Below are positions 14,743-24,282 of a stretch of 41,271 bases of DNA, piece by piece. The stretch is from Planctomycetota bacterium (GTDB lineage: Bacteria > Planctomycetota > Planctomycetia > Isosphaerales > Isosphaeraceae): positions 1 through 41,271 of the forward strand of contig JAJYWB010000009.1 of the NCBI GenBank assembly GCA_021791715.1, written 5' to 3'. The translations under genes and the position numbers were made by a program. The notes below the pieces were generated by a model that saw only the letters and a list, made by a program, of their open reading frames with translations, had not been told where the DNA came from and did not search any database. Positions within the stretch are counted from its first letter, which is position 1, and each line of letters starts with the position of its first letter.

Positions 14743-15954
14743 ATGAGTGTATCAACGCTTGAATTGAAATCGATCGAACCGGGCTCGTCGACCGCCGCGA
14801 GGAGCGAGCGAACCGCGATCGTTCACGTGTGCAACGGTCTCGATCCGATCCGCGACGGCGGAATGGTTCCGAGCATCCTGGGGATGACGGGGGCGATCGC
14901 GCGGATCGAAGGGGGCGTGACGATCGTCACCCCCACTCCTTCGCGGCTCGACCTGATCGAGATCCCCTCCGAAGTCGCGCTGCTCGACGCGCGAGCCGAC
15001 TTCGAAGCCGCGATCGAATCCGCCGAGATCGCGCACCTGCACGGGCTTTGGCAGGTTCAAACCCGCCGGGGCGCCGCCGCGGCGAGGGCCGCACGCGTTC
15101 CCCACCTGATCGCGGCGCACGGGATGGCCGACCCCTGGGCGCTTAAACACAAGTATTTCAAAAAACAAGTTTATTTATCGCTTGTTGAAAAAAATCGCTT
15201 GAAAAACGCATCGTGTCTGCATGCACTTTCGCGACCCGAGATCGGTCATCTGCGCGCGATCGCGCCCCGCGCTCCGATCGCCTTCATTCCGAACGGAGTC
15301 GAGATCCCCGCGGATCGAGCCCCCTCCGATCGCGCCGAGTTCGAGGCGACCCGGCCCGAACTCGCGGGGACATTCCGCGTTCTTTTCCTGGGAAGGCTGC
15401 ACGTGAAGAAGGGGCTCGATCTCCTCGCCGAGGCGGCGGGCTCGCTGTGTAAAGAATATAAGAATCTGCATTTCTTGATCGCAGGTCCCGACGACGGCGC
15501 GCGGGATTCTTTGATGAGTCGCGTGAAAGCGTTGGGAATTGAAGATCGCGTCACCGAGCTCGGTCACGTGCGGGGTCGAGCGGCGCGGCTCGCGTGGGCG
15601 AGCGCCGACGCGTTTGTTTTGCCGAGTTACAGCGAGGGTTTCAGCATGGCGGTGCTCGAATCGCTCGCGAACCGCACGCCGACTTTGATCACGACCGCGT
15701 GCCATTTCCCCGAGGTCGCTTTGGAAGGGGCCGGCGTCGTCGTCGATCCGACCGTCGTCGGAGTGACCGCGGGCCTCCGCTCGCTGCTCGAACGCTCGCA
15801 CGCCGAACTCGCCGCGATGGGAGAAAACGGCCGAAAGCTCGTCGAGGAACGTTACACGTGGGACCGTCAGGGGGAGAAACTCGCGTCGGTGTATCGCTGG
15901 CTTCGATCGGGGGGAACGCCTCCCGAATGCGTCCAATTTCCTGGAGATTTTTAA
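14743..15954 (+). CDS. Glycosyltransferase family 4 (GT4)
   Basis: 403 residues, ATG with AGGAA about 8 nt upstream. The first ~22 residues precede the opening strand (TAIVHVCNGLDPIRDGGMVP). The middle has IAHLHGLWQVQTRRGAAAA and IAAHGMADPWALKHK, typical of GT4 proteins of polysaccharide clusters. The donor domain has RVLFLGRLHVKKGLDLLAEA, FLIAGPDDGARDSL and LPSYSEGFSMAVLESLANRTP with the EX7E motif. The stop codon overlaps the next ATG (TAATG at 15952-15956), which indicates translational coupling to the GT2 gene. A strongly AT-rich stretch at about 15148-15210 encodes a Lys/Phe-rich helix (KHKYFKKQVYLSLVEKNRLK), possibly the membrane-association surface; that is inference. Confidence 0.92.
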   Translation: MSVSTLELKSIEPGSSTAARSERTAIVHVCNGLDPIRDGGMVPSILGMTGAIARIEGGVTIVTPTPSRLDLIEIPSEVALLDARADFEAAIESAEIAHLHGLWQVQTRRGAAAARAARVPHLIAAHGMADPWALKHKYFKKQVYLSLVEKNRLKNASCLHALSRPEIGHLRAIAPRAPIAFIPNGVEIPADRAPSDRAEFEATRPELAGTFRVLFLGRLHVKKGLDLLAEAAGSLCKEYKNLHFLIAGPDDGARDSLMSRVKALGIEDRVTELGHVRGRAARLAWASADAFVLPSYSEGFSMAVLESLANRTPTLITTACHFPEVALEGAGVVVDPTVVGVTAGLRSLLERSHAELAAMGENGRKLVEERYTWDRQGEKLASVYRWLRSGGTPPECVQFPGDF

Positions 15955-16967
15955 TGAACATGCTATCTACTGATGATCAATTGAGCGAAGAGGTTCGGAC
16001 GTCGCGCCGCGCTTTGATCGAGAGGGTGAGCGAGAGCGAGGACGATCGATCGTATGATCTTAATTCATCAGAACATAACCTGTTATCGGATTCGATTGAT
16101 CGACGGATCAGTCGAGCCCCGGTGAGCGTGATCGTACCGGTGCGGAACGAGGCCGAGAATCTGAAACGATGCCTTCCCGCGCTCGCGTGGGCCGACGAGG
16201 TTTTCGTCGTCGACAGCGCGAGCACCGACGAGACCGCGGCCGTCGCCGAGTCGTTCGGCGCTCGCGTCGTCCAATTCCGGTTCAACGGCGTTTATCCCAA
16301 GAAAAAGAACTGGTCGCTCGAGAACCTGCCGTTGCGCAACGAATGGGTTCTGATCGTCGACGCCGACGAGGTCGTCGTTCCCGAGCTCGCCGACGAGATC
16401 GCCGAACGAATCGCGACCGACGAAGCCGACGGCTATTATCTGAACATGAAATACTTTTTTTTAGGCAAAAGGATTCGCCGGTGCGGTTACGCCGAGGCGT
16501 GGAATTTGCGTTTGTTTAAGCATCGTTTGGGTCGATACGAGCGGGCGCCCGCGGCGCCCGGTTCGACCGCGGGGGATAACGAGGCGCACGAGCACGTCGA
16601 GCTTGCAGGCAGGGTTTTGAGACTGAAGAACGAGCTCGATCATTTCGCCTACCCGACGATCTCGAGCTGGATCGAGAAACACGATCGGTATTCGACATGG
16701 GAGGCCGAACGGCGCGAACGATTCCTCCGCGATCCGATCCCCAAATCGATCGGTCGGGGAAAACGATTCAAACGCATGCTCAAAAAAGTGTATTTAAGAA
16801 CACCGTGCGCTCCTTTGATTCGTTTTATTTACGCGTATATTATTCGTCTTGGATTTTTGGACGGCGCTCCGGGGCTCGCGTTTTGTTCGTTGCTGGCGTT
16901 TTACGACTTTTTATGTCGCGTGAAGTATTACGAACGGAGGCTCGCCGAGAAGCGGGCCGAGGGGTGA
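15954..16967 (+). CDS. Glycosyltransferase family 2 (GT2)
   Basis: 337 residues; ATG overlaps the preceding stop by one base, with GGAG about 9 nt upstream. After a ~55-residue polar leader the GT-A domain starts PVSVIVPVRNEAENLKRCL, then FVVDSASTDETAAVAESFGA and WVLIVDADEVVVPEL with the DxD-type motif DADE. FFLGKRIRRCGYAEAWNLRL and a His-rich AHEHVEL segment resemble the WaaE/KdtX-type branch of lipopolysaccharide and exopolysaccharide GT2 enzymes. A hydrophobic C-terminal part (FIYAYIIRLGFLDGAPGLAF) may insert in the membrane. It is the last gene of the polysaccharide operon; degenerate tandem repeats start 12 bp after its stop. Confidence 0.93.
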   Translation: MNMLSTDDQLSEEVRTSRRALIERVSESEDDRSYDLNSSEHNLLSDSIDRRISRAPVSVIVPVRNEAENLKRCLPALAWADEVFVVDSASTDETAAVAESFGARVVQFRFNGVYPKKKNWSLENLPLRNEWVLIVDADEVVVPELADEIAERIATDEADGYYLNMKYFFLGKRIRRCGYAEAWNLRLFKHRLGRYERAPAAPGSTAGDNEAHEHVELAGRVLRLKNELDHFAYPTISSWIEKHDRYSTWEAERRERFLRDPIPKSIGRGKRFKRMLKKVYLRTPCAPLIRFIYAYIIRLGFLDGAPGLAFCSLLAFYDFLCRVKYYERRLAEKRAEG

Positions 16968-16978
16968 GACTTTTAAGC

Positions 16979-17112
16979 GTTCGGTTCGCCGAAGCGCGAT
17001 GAGGTGAAGAGGTTCGGTTCGCCGACATGCGATAAGTTGAAGAGGTTCGATCCGCGGAACCGCGACTGAGGAACCGAGGAGAAGAGGTTCGATTCGCGGA
17101 ACCGCGATCGAG
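16979..17112. repeat. Degenerate tandem repeat array after the polysaccharide operon
   Basis: Four units start with GTTCG.TTCGC or GTTCGATCCGC at 16979, 17011, 17044 and 17086, with spacings of 32, 33 and 42 bp. Three are preceded by GAAGAG. The last two contain GGTTCGAT.CGCGGAACC, which can fold into a small hairpin. On the minus strand an open frame reads them as repeated SANRTSSP, but nothing supports it as a gene. Confidence 0.6.
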
Positions 17113-17544
17113 CCGGCGTCGTTCGTTTCTCGTTTCGAAACCGACGAACGCGTTACATAATAGAATTATCAATAAAATATTCGAGTTTTTTGGTTCATCT
17201 GGAAGCTCGCGGTTCGCTCAAGTTACTCGCGGATATCAATAAATAACGAACTGGTTGTGGTGAAACCGAGTTTTCGCGTATCGTGGAACGAGACGTCCGA
17301 ATCGGCGTCATGTCGCCATAAGCCGCGCGCCGGGCGTCCGGCGTCCGCGGCGGGCATGCGAGGTCGAACTTGATCGCGGAACGCCGAAAAACCGCTCTTC
17401 GCGATTTTCCCCCGCGACCTTCTTGACGTTCGTCCGGGGCGACGTTAACTTCGAGATACATGCGTCCGAACCGGCTCTGAAAGTTCGCCTCGGTTTTTCA
17501 AGTTTCCGCATCGTTCGCAGCCGTTATCGAAGGAATCATCGCGT
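17113..17544. other. Intergenic region before the WD40 operon
   Basis: No gene is supported here. It holds an AT-rich patch (17158-17185), GC-rich direct repeats (GGGCGTCCGGCGTCCGCGG near 17333) and a candidate promoter at 17423-17451. The first four genes downstream probably depend on it. Confidence 0.5.
17423..17451 (+). promoter_or_regulatory. Candidate promoter of the WD40 operon
   Basis: TTGACG (17423-17428), 17-nt spacer, TAACTT (17446-17451). The leader to the ATG at 17545 would be about 85 nt. The -35 is good and the -10 is moderate. Confidence 0.35.
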
Positions 17545-20500
17545 ATGTCATTCGCAAGCGACGCCCGCTTGATCGCAACCTTGAACCGGGCCTCAAACGA
17601 AAACAGCGGCCAAGTCGAAGGCCGAAACCGTTCGAAAACGCGTGTCGCGCTCGTCTCGACGCTGACGACGATCGCGATCCTCGCGCTCAATCCGGGATCT
17701 CCTCAAACTTCGTGGGCCAGGCGCCAAGACGCAGCAAAAGTTATCCCCTACACATCGCCTCAAAGTCCCGTTTCATCGAACGACGAAGAACCGTTTTTTT
17801 TCGATAAAGCGGCGAATAACCTGACGATCGAAGACGCCGAGGTTTTCGGCGTCGCGTTCGCTCCGGAAGGGCGAACGCTCGCGGTCGGTTCGGGGCGGTG
17901 GGATCAACCGAGCAAGCTCAGGATCGTCGACCTCGCCAATAAACGGACGGTCGTCGAACTGAACGAACCCGGCTGGATCCGCGTCGTCGCGCTCAGCCCT
18001 TCGGGAGATCTGCTCGCGACCGCGAACAACGACGCGATCAAAATCCGCGATCCTCGTTCGGGTAGGACGCTTCGTCAGATCAGCGGACTGGGAGGGCGAA
18101 TCGACGCGTTCGCGTTCGCGCCCGACGGTAAGACGATCGTCGCGGCGGTCGGCGACTCGATCAAATTCATCGAAACGAGTTCCGGGAAGACGATCGGAGA
18201 AACGAAGGCGCATCCTGGAGGATGTTACGCGGTCGCTTACGCGGTCGCCGGGAGGGTCGTCGTGACGGGGGGCGCCGACGGCGCGATCCGCGCGTTCGAC
18301 TCGCTCAGCCGCAAAGAGCTTCAAACGAAAACCGCGTCCAAAAAGCCGATTCAAAGCCTCGCGGTCAATCCCGATGGATCGATCGTCGCCGCGGCTTCGT
18401 GGGATCATACGATCACACTTTGGGAACCCGCGACGGGTCGAACGATGGGCAAGATCGAGGGATTCTCGCGTCCCGTTCTCGCGGTCGCGTTCAGCCCCGA
18501 CGGCGAAACGCTCGCGGCGACGAGCGGCGAATGGGGGGGCGCCGACCAGCCGTCGAATCCGAATCCCCAGCCCGCTCCGGCGGCGCCCTATGGTTACGGA
18601 TCGAACGCCGAAAAAGACGGCGCGAAACCCAAAGCCCCGCCCGCCGACGTTCGTCTTTTTAACGTATCCACGCGTAAGGAAATCTCGCACCTGAAGCCGC
18701 GCGGAACGCGCGCCTTCGCGCTCGCGTTCGGTCCCGACGGCAAGACGATCGCGATCGGCGGAGACGATAAAGCCGCGACGCTTTGGGACACGTCGACTCG
18801 CGACGAAATCGCGCAATATCCCCCCGCGGGAGAGATCGAAACCCCGCAAATCGTTTTATGCACATGCTTAAGCCCCGACGGCAAGCTGTTGGCCGTTGGA
18901 GGTGAAGATAAATTTACGCGGTTACGCGATGCGAGGACGGGGAAGATCGTTCGCGCGCTCGGCGGCCACGGCGACGCGATCGCCGCGGTCGCTTTCAGCG
19001 GCGACGGTAAAACGCTCGCGACGGCGAGCTACGACAAAACGGTTAAGCTGTGGGACGTCGCGACGGGCGCCGAGCGGATGACGCTCAAGGGGCATCAAAA
19101 ATGGGTGCTCGCGGTCGCGTTCAGCCCCGACGGTCAAACGCTCGCGACGGGATCTTACGATCGTACGGTGCGGCTCTGGCATGTCGCCGACGGTCGCGAA
19201 TCGGCGACCCTCGCGGGGCATCGCGCGACGGTTCGGGCGGTCGCCTTCAGCCCCGACGGTAAAACGCTCGCGTCGGCGGGGGGGGATCGCGTCGTCAGAA
19301 TCTGGAATTTGACCGATCAAAAAACGATCGCGACGCTCAAGGGGCACAAAGGAGGAATCCGAGGGCTCGCGTTCAGCCCGAACGGCGAAATCCTGGCGTC
19401 GGCGGGTGAAGATAATTCGATTAAATTATGGGATATCAAAACCGCGAAGGAACGCGCGACGCTCGCGGGTCACAACGACATCGTCTGGTCGCTCGCCTTC
19501 TCTCCCTCGGGGAAAACGCTCGTCTCGGGAGCGTACGACGGATCGATCAAAATCTGGGATCCCGCGCTCGGGGTCGAGATCGACGAACTTCGGCGGCACT
19601 CCGAGGCGGTTTCGTCGACCGCGTTCACCGACGGCGGTCGTGCGCTCTATTCGGGCGGATATGATAAATCGCTTTTGCTCTGGTCGATCGCGACCCCCGT
19701 CGCGGGCGCGAAACACTCGCTCCGGGGAATCAAGGGTCGAACGTCGTTCGTCGCGTTCGCATCCGACGGAAATATTTTGGCTTCGGGAGGGTTCGATCGC
19801 CGCGTTCGGATCTGGGACGTCGGTTCGCGTTCGCTCGTCGCGGCGTTCCCCGAGGTTCCGTCCGAGATCGTCAAAGGACGATTCACCCCCGACGGTCGTA
19901 AGCTCGCGGTCGCTCTCGCCGACGGATCGATCACGATCTGGGACGTCGAATCGGGCGAGGAACTCGCGACGATCGCTCCCCGCTCCAAATCGATCGCCGC
20001 GCTCGCGGTCGATCAAACGGGAACTCGAATCGCGACATGCGGCGACGATAAGATTGTTCGTATCTGGAATATTGAATCGCTCGATGAAATTCGAGCGTTC
20101 CCCGCGCTCTCCGGTGGAGCGAGCGATCTGGAGTTCGCTCCCGACGGCAAATCGATCGCGGTCGCGATCGCCGCGGGAGAGAGGGGTTCGATCGGCGGAG
20201 GCGTCAGAATATACTCGCTTGAAAGCGCCGGCGGATCTTTGGATCTGACCGGCCCTCAAGCGGGAGTCGCCTCGGCGGCGTTCTCGGCCGACGGCAAGTC
20301 GATCGTCGCCGCGGGAGACGAGGGTAAGGTTTTTCTCTGGGAGACGGCGACTTCGCGGTTGAAATCGACCCTCGACGTCAAAACGGGGATTCGATCGGTC
20401 GTGTTTCGTCCCGGAGGATCGTCGGTTTTGGTCGCGACGAACGAAGGGGGGCTCTCAATTTGGGATCTCACAAGCGAACGACGCACGCTCAACCTGATCG

Positions 20501-22536
20501 GCTGGTCGGGCGCGATCGCCGATGTCGCGGTCGGCGGCGACGGCTCGCGCGTCGCGGTCGCGGGGAACGGCGAATCGATCAGGCTCTGGAATCTCGCGCA
20601 AACATCCAAAGATGATCCGTCGATTCATTATCGCGGCGGCCCGGTGATTTCTGCGGCGTATTCGCCAGACGGACGCCGCGCCGCGCTGGGGTCGCTCGAT
20701 AAAACGGTGAGGGTGTGGGATTTCGCCAAAGGGAAGGCGGCGCTCGTTCTTTCGGGTCACACCAAACCCGTCTACGGAATCGCTTTCAGCCCCGACGGCG
20801 CGCGGATCGTATCGGCGAGCGGGCAATTTGAAAAGCAAAACGAGCCGGGAGAGATCATCGTTTGGAACGCCGTCACCGGCGAGCTCGAGTCGACTCTCAA
20901 AGGTCATTCGGGGCTGATCTACAGCGTCAAGTTCTCAACCGACGGCAAAACGATCGCTTCGGGAGGCGCCGACGGCGTGATCAAATTGTGGGATCTCGCT
21001 TCCAAAAAAGAGATTAAGTCTTTAAATGGACATAAAAGCGCGGTTCGCAATCTTCTTTTCATGAAAGACGGCAAGACGCTCGTCTCGGCGGGATTCGACG
21101 GAGCGGTCAAGTTTTGGAACACGGCCGAAGGGAAGGAATCAAAATCGATCGAGGCGTTCAAAAACGGCGTCGGCGCGCAGGCGATCGCGATTTCGCCCGA
21201 CGAAAAAACGCTCGCGGCGTGTTCGTCGACGGGTCAAACGCAACCTCCGGGCGAGATCAAACTGTTCAAGCTTGAAGATAACACGGAGATCGGCAAGTTT
21301 TCGGGCCATCAGGGGTGGGTTCTGTCGGTCGCGTTCAGCGCCGACGGCAAGCGACTGGCGACATCGGGAGGGCTTTACAAGCAATACGGCGAGGTTTTGT
21401 TGTGGGACGTCGCGTCGCGTCAAATCGTCGCGAAGTTCGCGGGGCATTCGGCGTGGGTCGAGGGGGTCGCTTTCAGTCCCGACGGCGGCTCGCTTTTGAC
21501 CGTCGGCGGCTATCAGGGAGGGCGCGGCGAGGCGACGGTTCATCAAATGTCCGAGAGCGTACCGTTCGCCAAGAAATCACTCGGACCGACATCGGAGATG
21601 ATCTGGACCGTCGATTTCAGCCCCGACGGCAAATCGGTCGTCGCCGCGGCGGGGAATCTCACCAATCCAGGCGAGGCGTTCGTCTGGAACCTGGGAGACG
21701 ACAAGCTCCTCGCGACGATCAAGGGGCACACGAAGGGGGTCGCTTCGGCGCGGTTCAGCCCCGACGGCAAGCGGGTCGTCACCGCGGGGTGGGATCAAGT
21801 CGCCAGGATATGGAATGTCTCCGATTGGAAGGAGCTCGCGACGCTCAAGGGGCACTCCGGCGCGGTGCGGGCGCGATTCACCCCCGACGGCAAAGCGATC
21901 GTCACCGTAAGCGAAGATAAGACGATCAAAATCTGGGACGCGTCGACATACAAAGAGCTTCAAACGCTTAAAGGCCATACCGACCGGATCTTTTCGATCG
22001 CGTTCAGCCGCGACGGCAAGACGATGGCGACGGGAGCGGGCAAATTCCCCGACGAGGGGACCGGCGGCGAGATTCGCTTATGGGATACGGCGACCTGGAA
22101 GGAGATCGGCGTCGTCGCGGGGCACTCCGGAGCGGTGACGACGGTCGCGTTCAGCCCCGACGGCAAAACGCTCGTAAGCGGCGGAATCGACAAATCGATC
22201 CGTTTATGGGATGCGGCTTCAAGAACCGAAATCGGCTATGTTGGAGGGTACGACAACAACACGTATACGGTTGAATTCTCACCAGACGGCAAGTATCTGT
22301 TTTACTCGATCGAACAGGATCCCGCGATCCACGTTCGAGAGCTCGGCCCCGGAGACGACGCTGCGCGTCTCGAGGGGGGTATGCAATGGGCGAAAGGGAT
22401 CGCGTTCAGTTCCGACGGCGAAACGCTCGCGGTCGGCGGCGACGATCGTACCGTGAGGTTTTGGGATTGGCGCAAGGCGGTCTCCGCGGCGCGATCGGCC
22501 GATTCGGAACACAATTCAAGGAGTTCGAAACCATGA
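17545..22536 (+). CDS. Giant exported WD40 beta-propeller protein (about 35 blades)
   Basis: 1663 residues. An N-terminal hydrophobic segment at about 33-50 (RVALVSTLTTIAILAL) follows a charged leader and probably acts as signal peptide or anchor. From about residue 95 to the end the protein is nothing but WD40 units of the form VAFSPDGKTLASG..D..IKLWD..T.KE...L.GH. By my own count there are about 35 units, which would make five seven-bladed propellers. The middle units (8-13) are the most regular, with GH..WD spacing close to the consensus. Units 6, 23, 26-29 and 32 carry loops of 8-25 extra residues. No kinase, caspase or other catalytic domain is attached. It probably serves as a scaffold outside the cytoplasm. 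The stop overlaps the ATG of the DUF1549 gene (ATGA), so the two are translationally coupled. Confidence 0.93.
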   Translation: MSFASDARLIATLNRASNENSGQVEGRNRSKTRVALVSTLTTIAILALNPGSPQTSWARRQDAAKVIPYTSPQSPVSSNDEEPFFFDKAANNLTIEDAEVFGVAFAPEGRTLAVGSGRWDQPSKLRIVDLANKRTVVELNEPGWIRVVALSPSGDLLATANNDAIKIRDPRSGRTLRQISGLGGRIDAFAFAPDGKTIVAAVGDSIKFIETSSGKTIGETKAHPGGCYAVAYAVAGRVVVTGGADGAIRAFDSLSRKELQTKTASKKPIQSLAVNPDGSIVAAASWDHTITLWEPATGRTMGKIEGFSRPVLAVAFSPDGETLAATSGEWGGADQPSNPNPQPAPAAPYGYGSNAEKDGAKPKAPPADVRLFNVSTRKEISHLKPRGTRAFALAFGPDGKTIAIGGDDKAATLWDTSTRDEIAQYPPAGEIETPQIVLCTCLSPDGKLLAVGGEDKFTRLRDARTGKIVRALGGHGDAIAAVAFSGDGKTLATASYDKTVKLWDVATGAERMTLKGHQKWVLAVAFSPDGQTLATGSYDRTVRLWHVADGRESATLAGHRATVRAVAFSPDGKTLASAGGDRVVRIWNLTDQKTIATLKGHKGGIRGLAFSPNGEILASAGEDNSIKLWDIKTAKERATLAGHNDIVWSLAFSPSGKTLVSGAYDGSIKIWDPALGVEIDELRRHSEAVSSTAFTDGGRALYSGGYDKSLLLWSIATPVAGAKHSLRGIKGRTSFVAFASDGNILASGGFDRRVRIWDVGSRSLVAAFPEVPSEIVKGRFTPDGRKLAVALADGSITIWDVESGEELATIAPRSKSIAALAVDQTGTRIATCGDDKIVRIWNIESLDEIRAFPALSGGASDLEFAPDGKSIAVAIAAGERGSIGGGVRIYSLESAGGSLDLTGPQAGVASAAFSADGKSIVAAGDEGKVFLWETATSRLKSTLDVKTGIRSVVFRPGGSSVLVATNEGGLSIWDLTSERRTLNLIGWSGAIADVAVGGDGSRVAVAGNGESIRLWNLAQTSKDDPSIHYRGGPVISAAYSPDGRRAALGSLDKTVRVWDFAKGKAALVLSGHTKPVYGIAFSPDGARIVSASGQFEKQNEPGEIIVWNAVTGELESTLKGHSGLIYSVKFSTDGKTIASGGADGVIKLWDLASKKEIKSLNGHKSAVRNLLFMKDGKTLVSAGFDGAVKFWNTAEGKESKSIEAFKNGVGAQAIAISPDEKTLAACSSTGQTQPPGEIKLFKLEDNTEIGKFSGHQGWVLSVAFSADGKRLATSGGLYKQYGEVLLWDVASRQIVAKFAGHSAWVEGVAFSPDGGSLLTVGGYQGGRGEATVHQMSESVPFAKKSLGPTSEMIWTVDFSPDGKSVVAAAGNLTNPGEAFVWNLGDDKLLATIKGHTKGVASARFSPDGKRVVTAGWDQVARIWNVSDWKELATLKGHSGAVRARFTPDGKAIVTVSEDKTIKIWDASTYKELQTLKGHTDRIFSIAFSRDGKTMATGAGKFPDEGTGGEIRLWDTATWKEIGVVAGHSGAVTTVAFSPDGKTLVSGGIDKSIRLWDAASRTEIGYVGGYDNNTYTVEFSPDGKYLFYSIEQDPAIHVRELGPGDDAARLEGGMQWAKGIAFSSDGETLAVGGDDRTVRFWDWRKAVSAARSADSEHNSRSSKP

Positions 22537-24233
22537 AATCGCGTTATTTCTATCTAACGCCGATTCTTATCGCTTATTCGGCTTTTATCTTGGTTAATGC
22601 GTCGATCGTTCGCGGCGCCGCCGAGCCCGCCGAGGCGGCGCGCGATTCGGCGGCGAAGCTCGAAGCGAAAACGCCCGGGCGGAGCCTTCAAACCGATTCC
22701 GCTCGCGACGCTCGATCGCTCGCGGCGCGGATCGATGCGATCGTCGCGGCTAAGGCCGCGGGTCAAAAAGCGCCGCTCGCGGGTTTGGCCGACGACGCCG
22801 AATTTCACCGGCGGGTTTGGCTCGACTTAGCCGGGAAGATTCCGTCGGTCGCCGACACCCGAGCTTTCCTCGCCGATCAAAGCCCCGATAAACGGGGCAA
22901 GTTGATCGACAAATTGCTCGCGAGCCCGTATTATGTTAATCATTTTACACGTTATTGGAAACAGACTCTCGTACCCGAGACGAAGGGTTCGTTCGAGATC
23001 CAGTATTCGCTCCCCAATTTCGACTCGTGGCTGCGCGAGAAAATCCGAGCGAACACGGGCTACGATTCGATCGTGAAAGAGATCGTCTCGTATCGATTGC
23101 CCGGCGGCGCTCAAGGAGCGAATAATTTTTTCTTCAATCCAGACGCGAAGCCCGATCCCTCGGCGTTTTATGTGGCCAAGCAGGGAAAGCCCGAGAATCT
23201 CGGAGCGGGGGTCGCGCGATTGTTCCTGGGAGTGCGGATCGAATGTGCGCAATGTCATAATCATCCGTTTGCGCGATGGAAACGCGACGAGTTCTGGAGT
23301 TTCGCGGCGTTTTTCGGCGGCGTTCAGCGGATTGGGGACGACGATCAATCGTTCGGCATGTATCGCGAGGTCGTCGGCCGGCTCGAGCAATCGATTCCGG
23401 GATCGGATCGATTCGTTCAACCCGCGTTTCTCGGCGGCGGCGAGCCCGAGCTTTCGTTCAATAAAAGCGCGCGCGAGGCTCTCGCCGAGTGGCTCGTCGC
23501 CAAAGACAACCCGTATTTCGCCAAGGCCGCGGTTAATCGGATTTGGGGTTGGATGTTCGGAATCGGGATTGTCGATCCGATCGACGATCTGAGCGATCAA
23601 AACCCGCCGAGCCATCCCGAATTGCTCGACGCGCTCGCTCAAGGCTTCGCCGATCACGATTTCGACCTCAAATTCCTGATCCGCGCGATCGCGCTGAGCG
23701 AAACGTATCAACGTTCGAGCGTGAACGCATCGCCGAGCGCCGATAAAGAGGAAGTGCGATTGTTCACGTATCGCGCTCTTAAGGGTTTAACGGGCGATCA
23801 ATTGTATGATTCGATCCTTCAGGCGATCGGCGAGCGCGCCGAGTCGACCCGCGACAATCCGTTCATTTTCAATCCAGGCGATCGCCGATCGGAATTCCTG
23901 GAGAAGTTCGCCAAAACCGAGGATAAAGCGACCGAGCACGAAACGTCGATCCTTCAGGCTTTGGCGCTGATGAACGGCGGGCTGATCGATCAGGCGACGA
24001 AACACGAACTCCGCGGGACGCTCTCGGCGGTCGTCGAATCGCCGTTTCTCGAAATCGACGGGAAAGTGGAAACGCTCTTCCTCGCGACGCTCTGTCGCAA
24101 ACCGACCCCCGCCGAACTTGAACGGATGTGCGATTACGTGGAGCGCGGCGGGCCGACGGGACACCCCAAAAAGGCGCTCGCCGACGTCTTCTGGGCGCTC
24201 CTCAACGGCGGCGAGTTTTTACTCAATCATTGA
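22533..24233 (+). CDS. DUF1549/DUF1553 (PSCyt2-PSD1) exported protein
   Basis: 566 residues from ATG at 22533, which overlaps the WD40 stop; AAGGAG lies about 9 nt upstream. Residues 1-27 are a signal peptide (FYLTPILIAYSAFILVNASI). The DUF1549 domain (about 65-260) has DAEFHRRVWLDLAGKIPSVA and ends in RIECAQCHNHPFARWKRDEF, with a CxxCH (Cys238-His242) that could bind heme. The DUF1553 domain (about 310-560) has NPYFAKAAVNRIWGWMFGIG and HPELLDALAQGFADHDFDLK. Unlike many relatives it lacks an N-terminal PSCyt1 cytochrome domain, and DUF1553 is short. The family is confined mostly to planctomycetes and relatives, nearly always beside a DUF1501 gene, as here. Its role is unknown; a redox or polymer-processing complex in the periplasm is the usual guess. 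Confidence 0.93.
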   Translation: MKSRYFYLTPILIAYSAFILVNASIVRGAAEPAEAARDSAAKLEAKTPGRSLQTDSARDARSLAARIDAIVAAKAAGQKAPLAGLADDAEFHRRVWLDLAGKIPSVADTRAFLADQSPDKRGKLIDKLLASPYYVNHFTRYWKQTLVPETKGSFEIQYSLPNFDSWLREKIRANTGYDSIVKEIVSYRLPGGAQGANNFFFNPDAKPDPSAFYVAKQGKPENLGAGVARLFLGVRIECAQCHNHPFARWKRDEFWSFAAFFGGVQRIGDDDQSFGMYREVVGRLEQSIPGSDRFVQPAFLGGGEPELSFNKSAREALAEWLVAKDNPYFAKAAVNRIWGWMFGIGIVDPIDDLSDQNPPSHPELLDALAQGFADHDFDLKFLIRAIALSETYQRSSVNASPSADKEEVRLFTYRALKGLTGDQLYDSILQAIGERAESTRDNPFIFNPGDRRSEFLEKFAKTEDKATEHETSILQALALMNGGLIDQATKHELRGTLSAVVESPFLEIDGKVETLFLATLCRKPTPAELERMCDYVERGGPTGHPKKALADVFWALLNGGEFLLNH

Positions 24234-24282
24234 TATGATCGCGCTTACAATTCCAGAGATTCACGATTCCAGGAGCTTGATG

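Noticed and set aside
16979..17112. CRISPR array
   Set aside because: Units are degenerate, spacing is uneven, there are no unique spacers of constant length and no cas genes nearby.
16840..17172. Minus-strand gene with SANRTSSP repeats
   Set aside because: The frame overlaps the GT2 3' end and only translates the degenerate DNA repeats; no domain, start signal or neighbour supports it.
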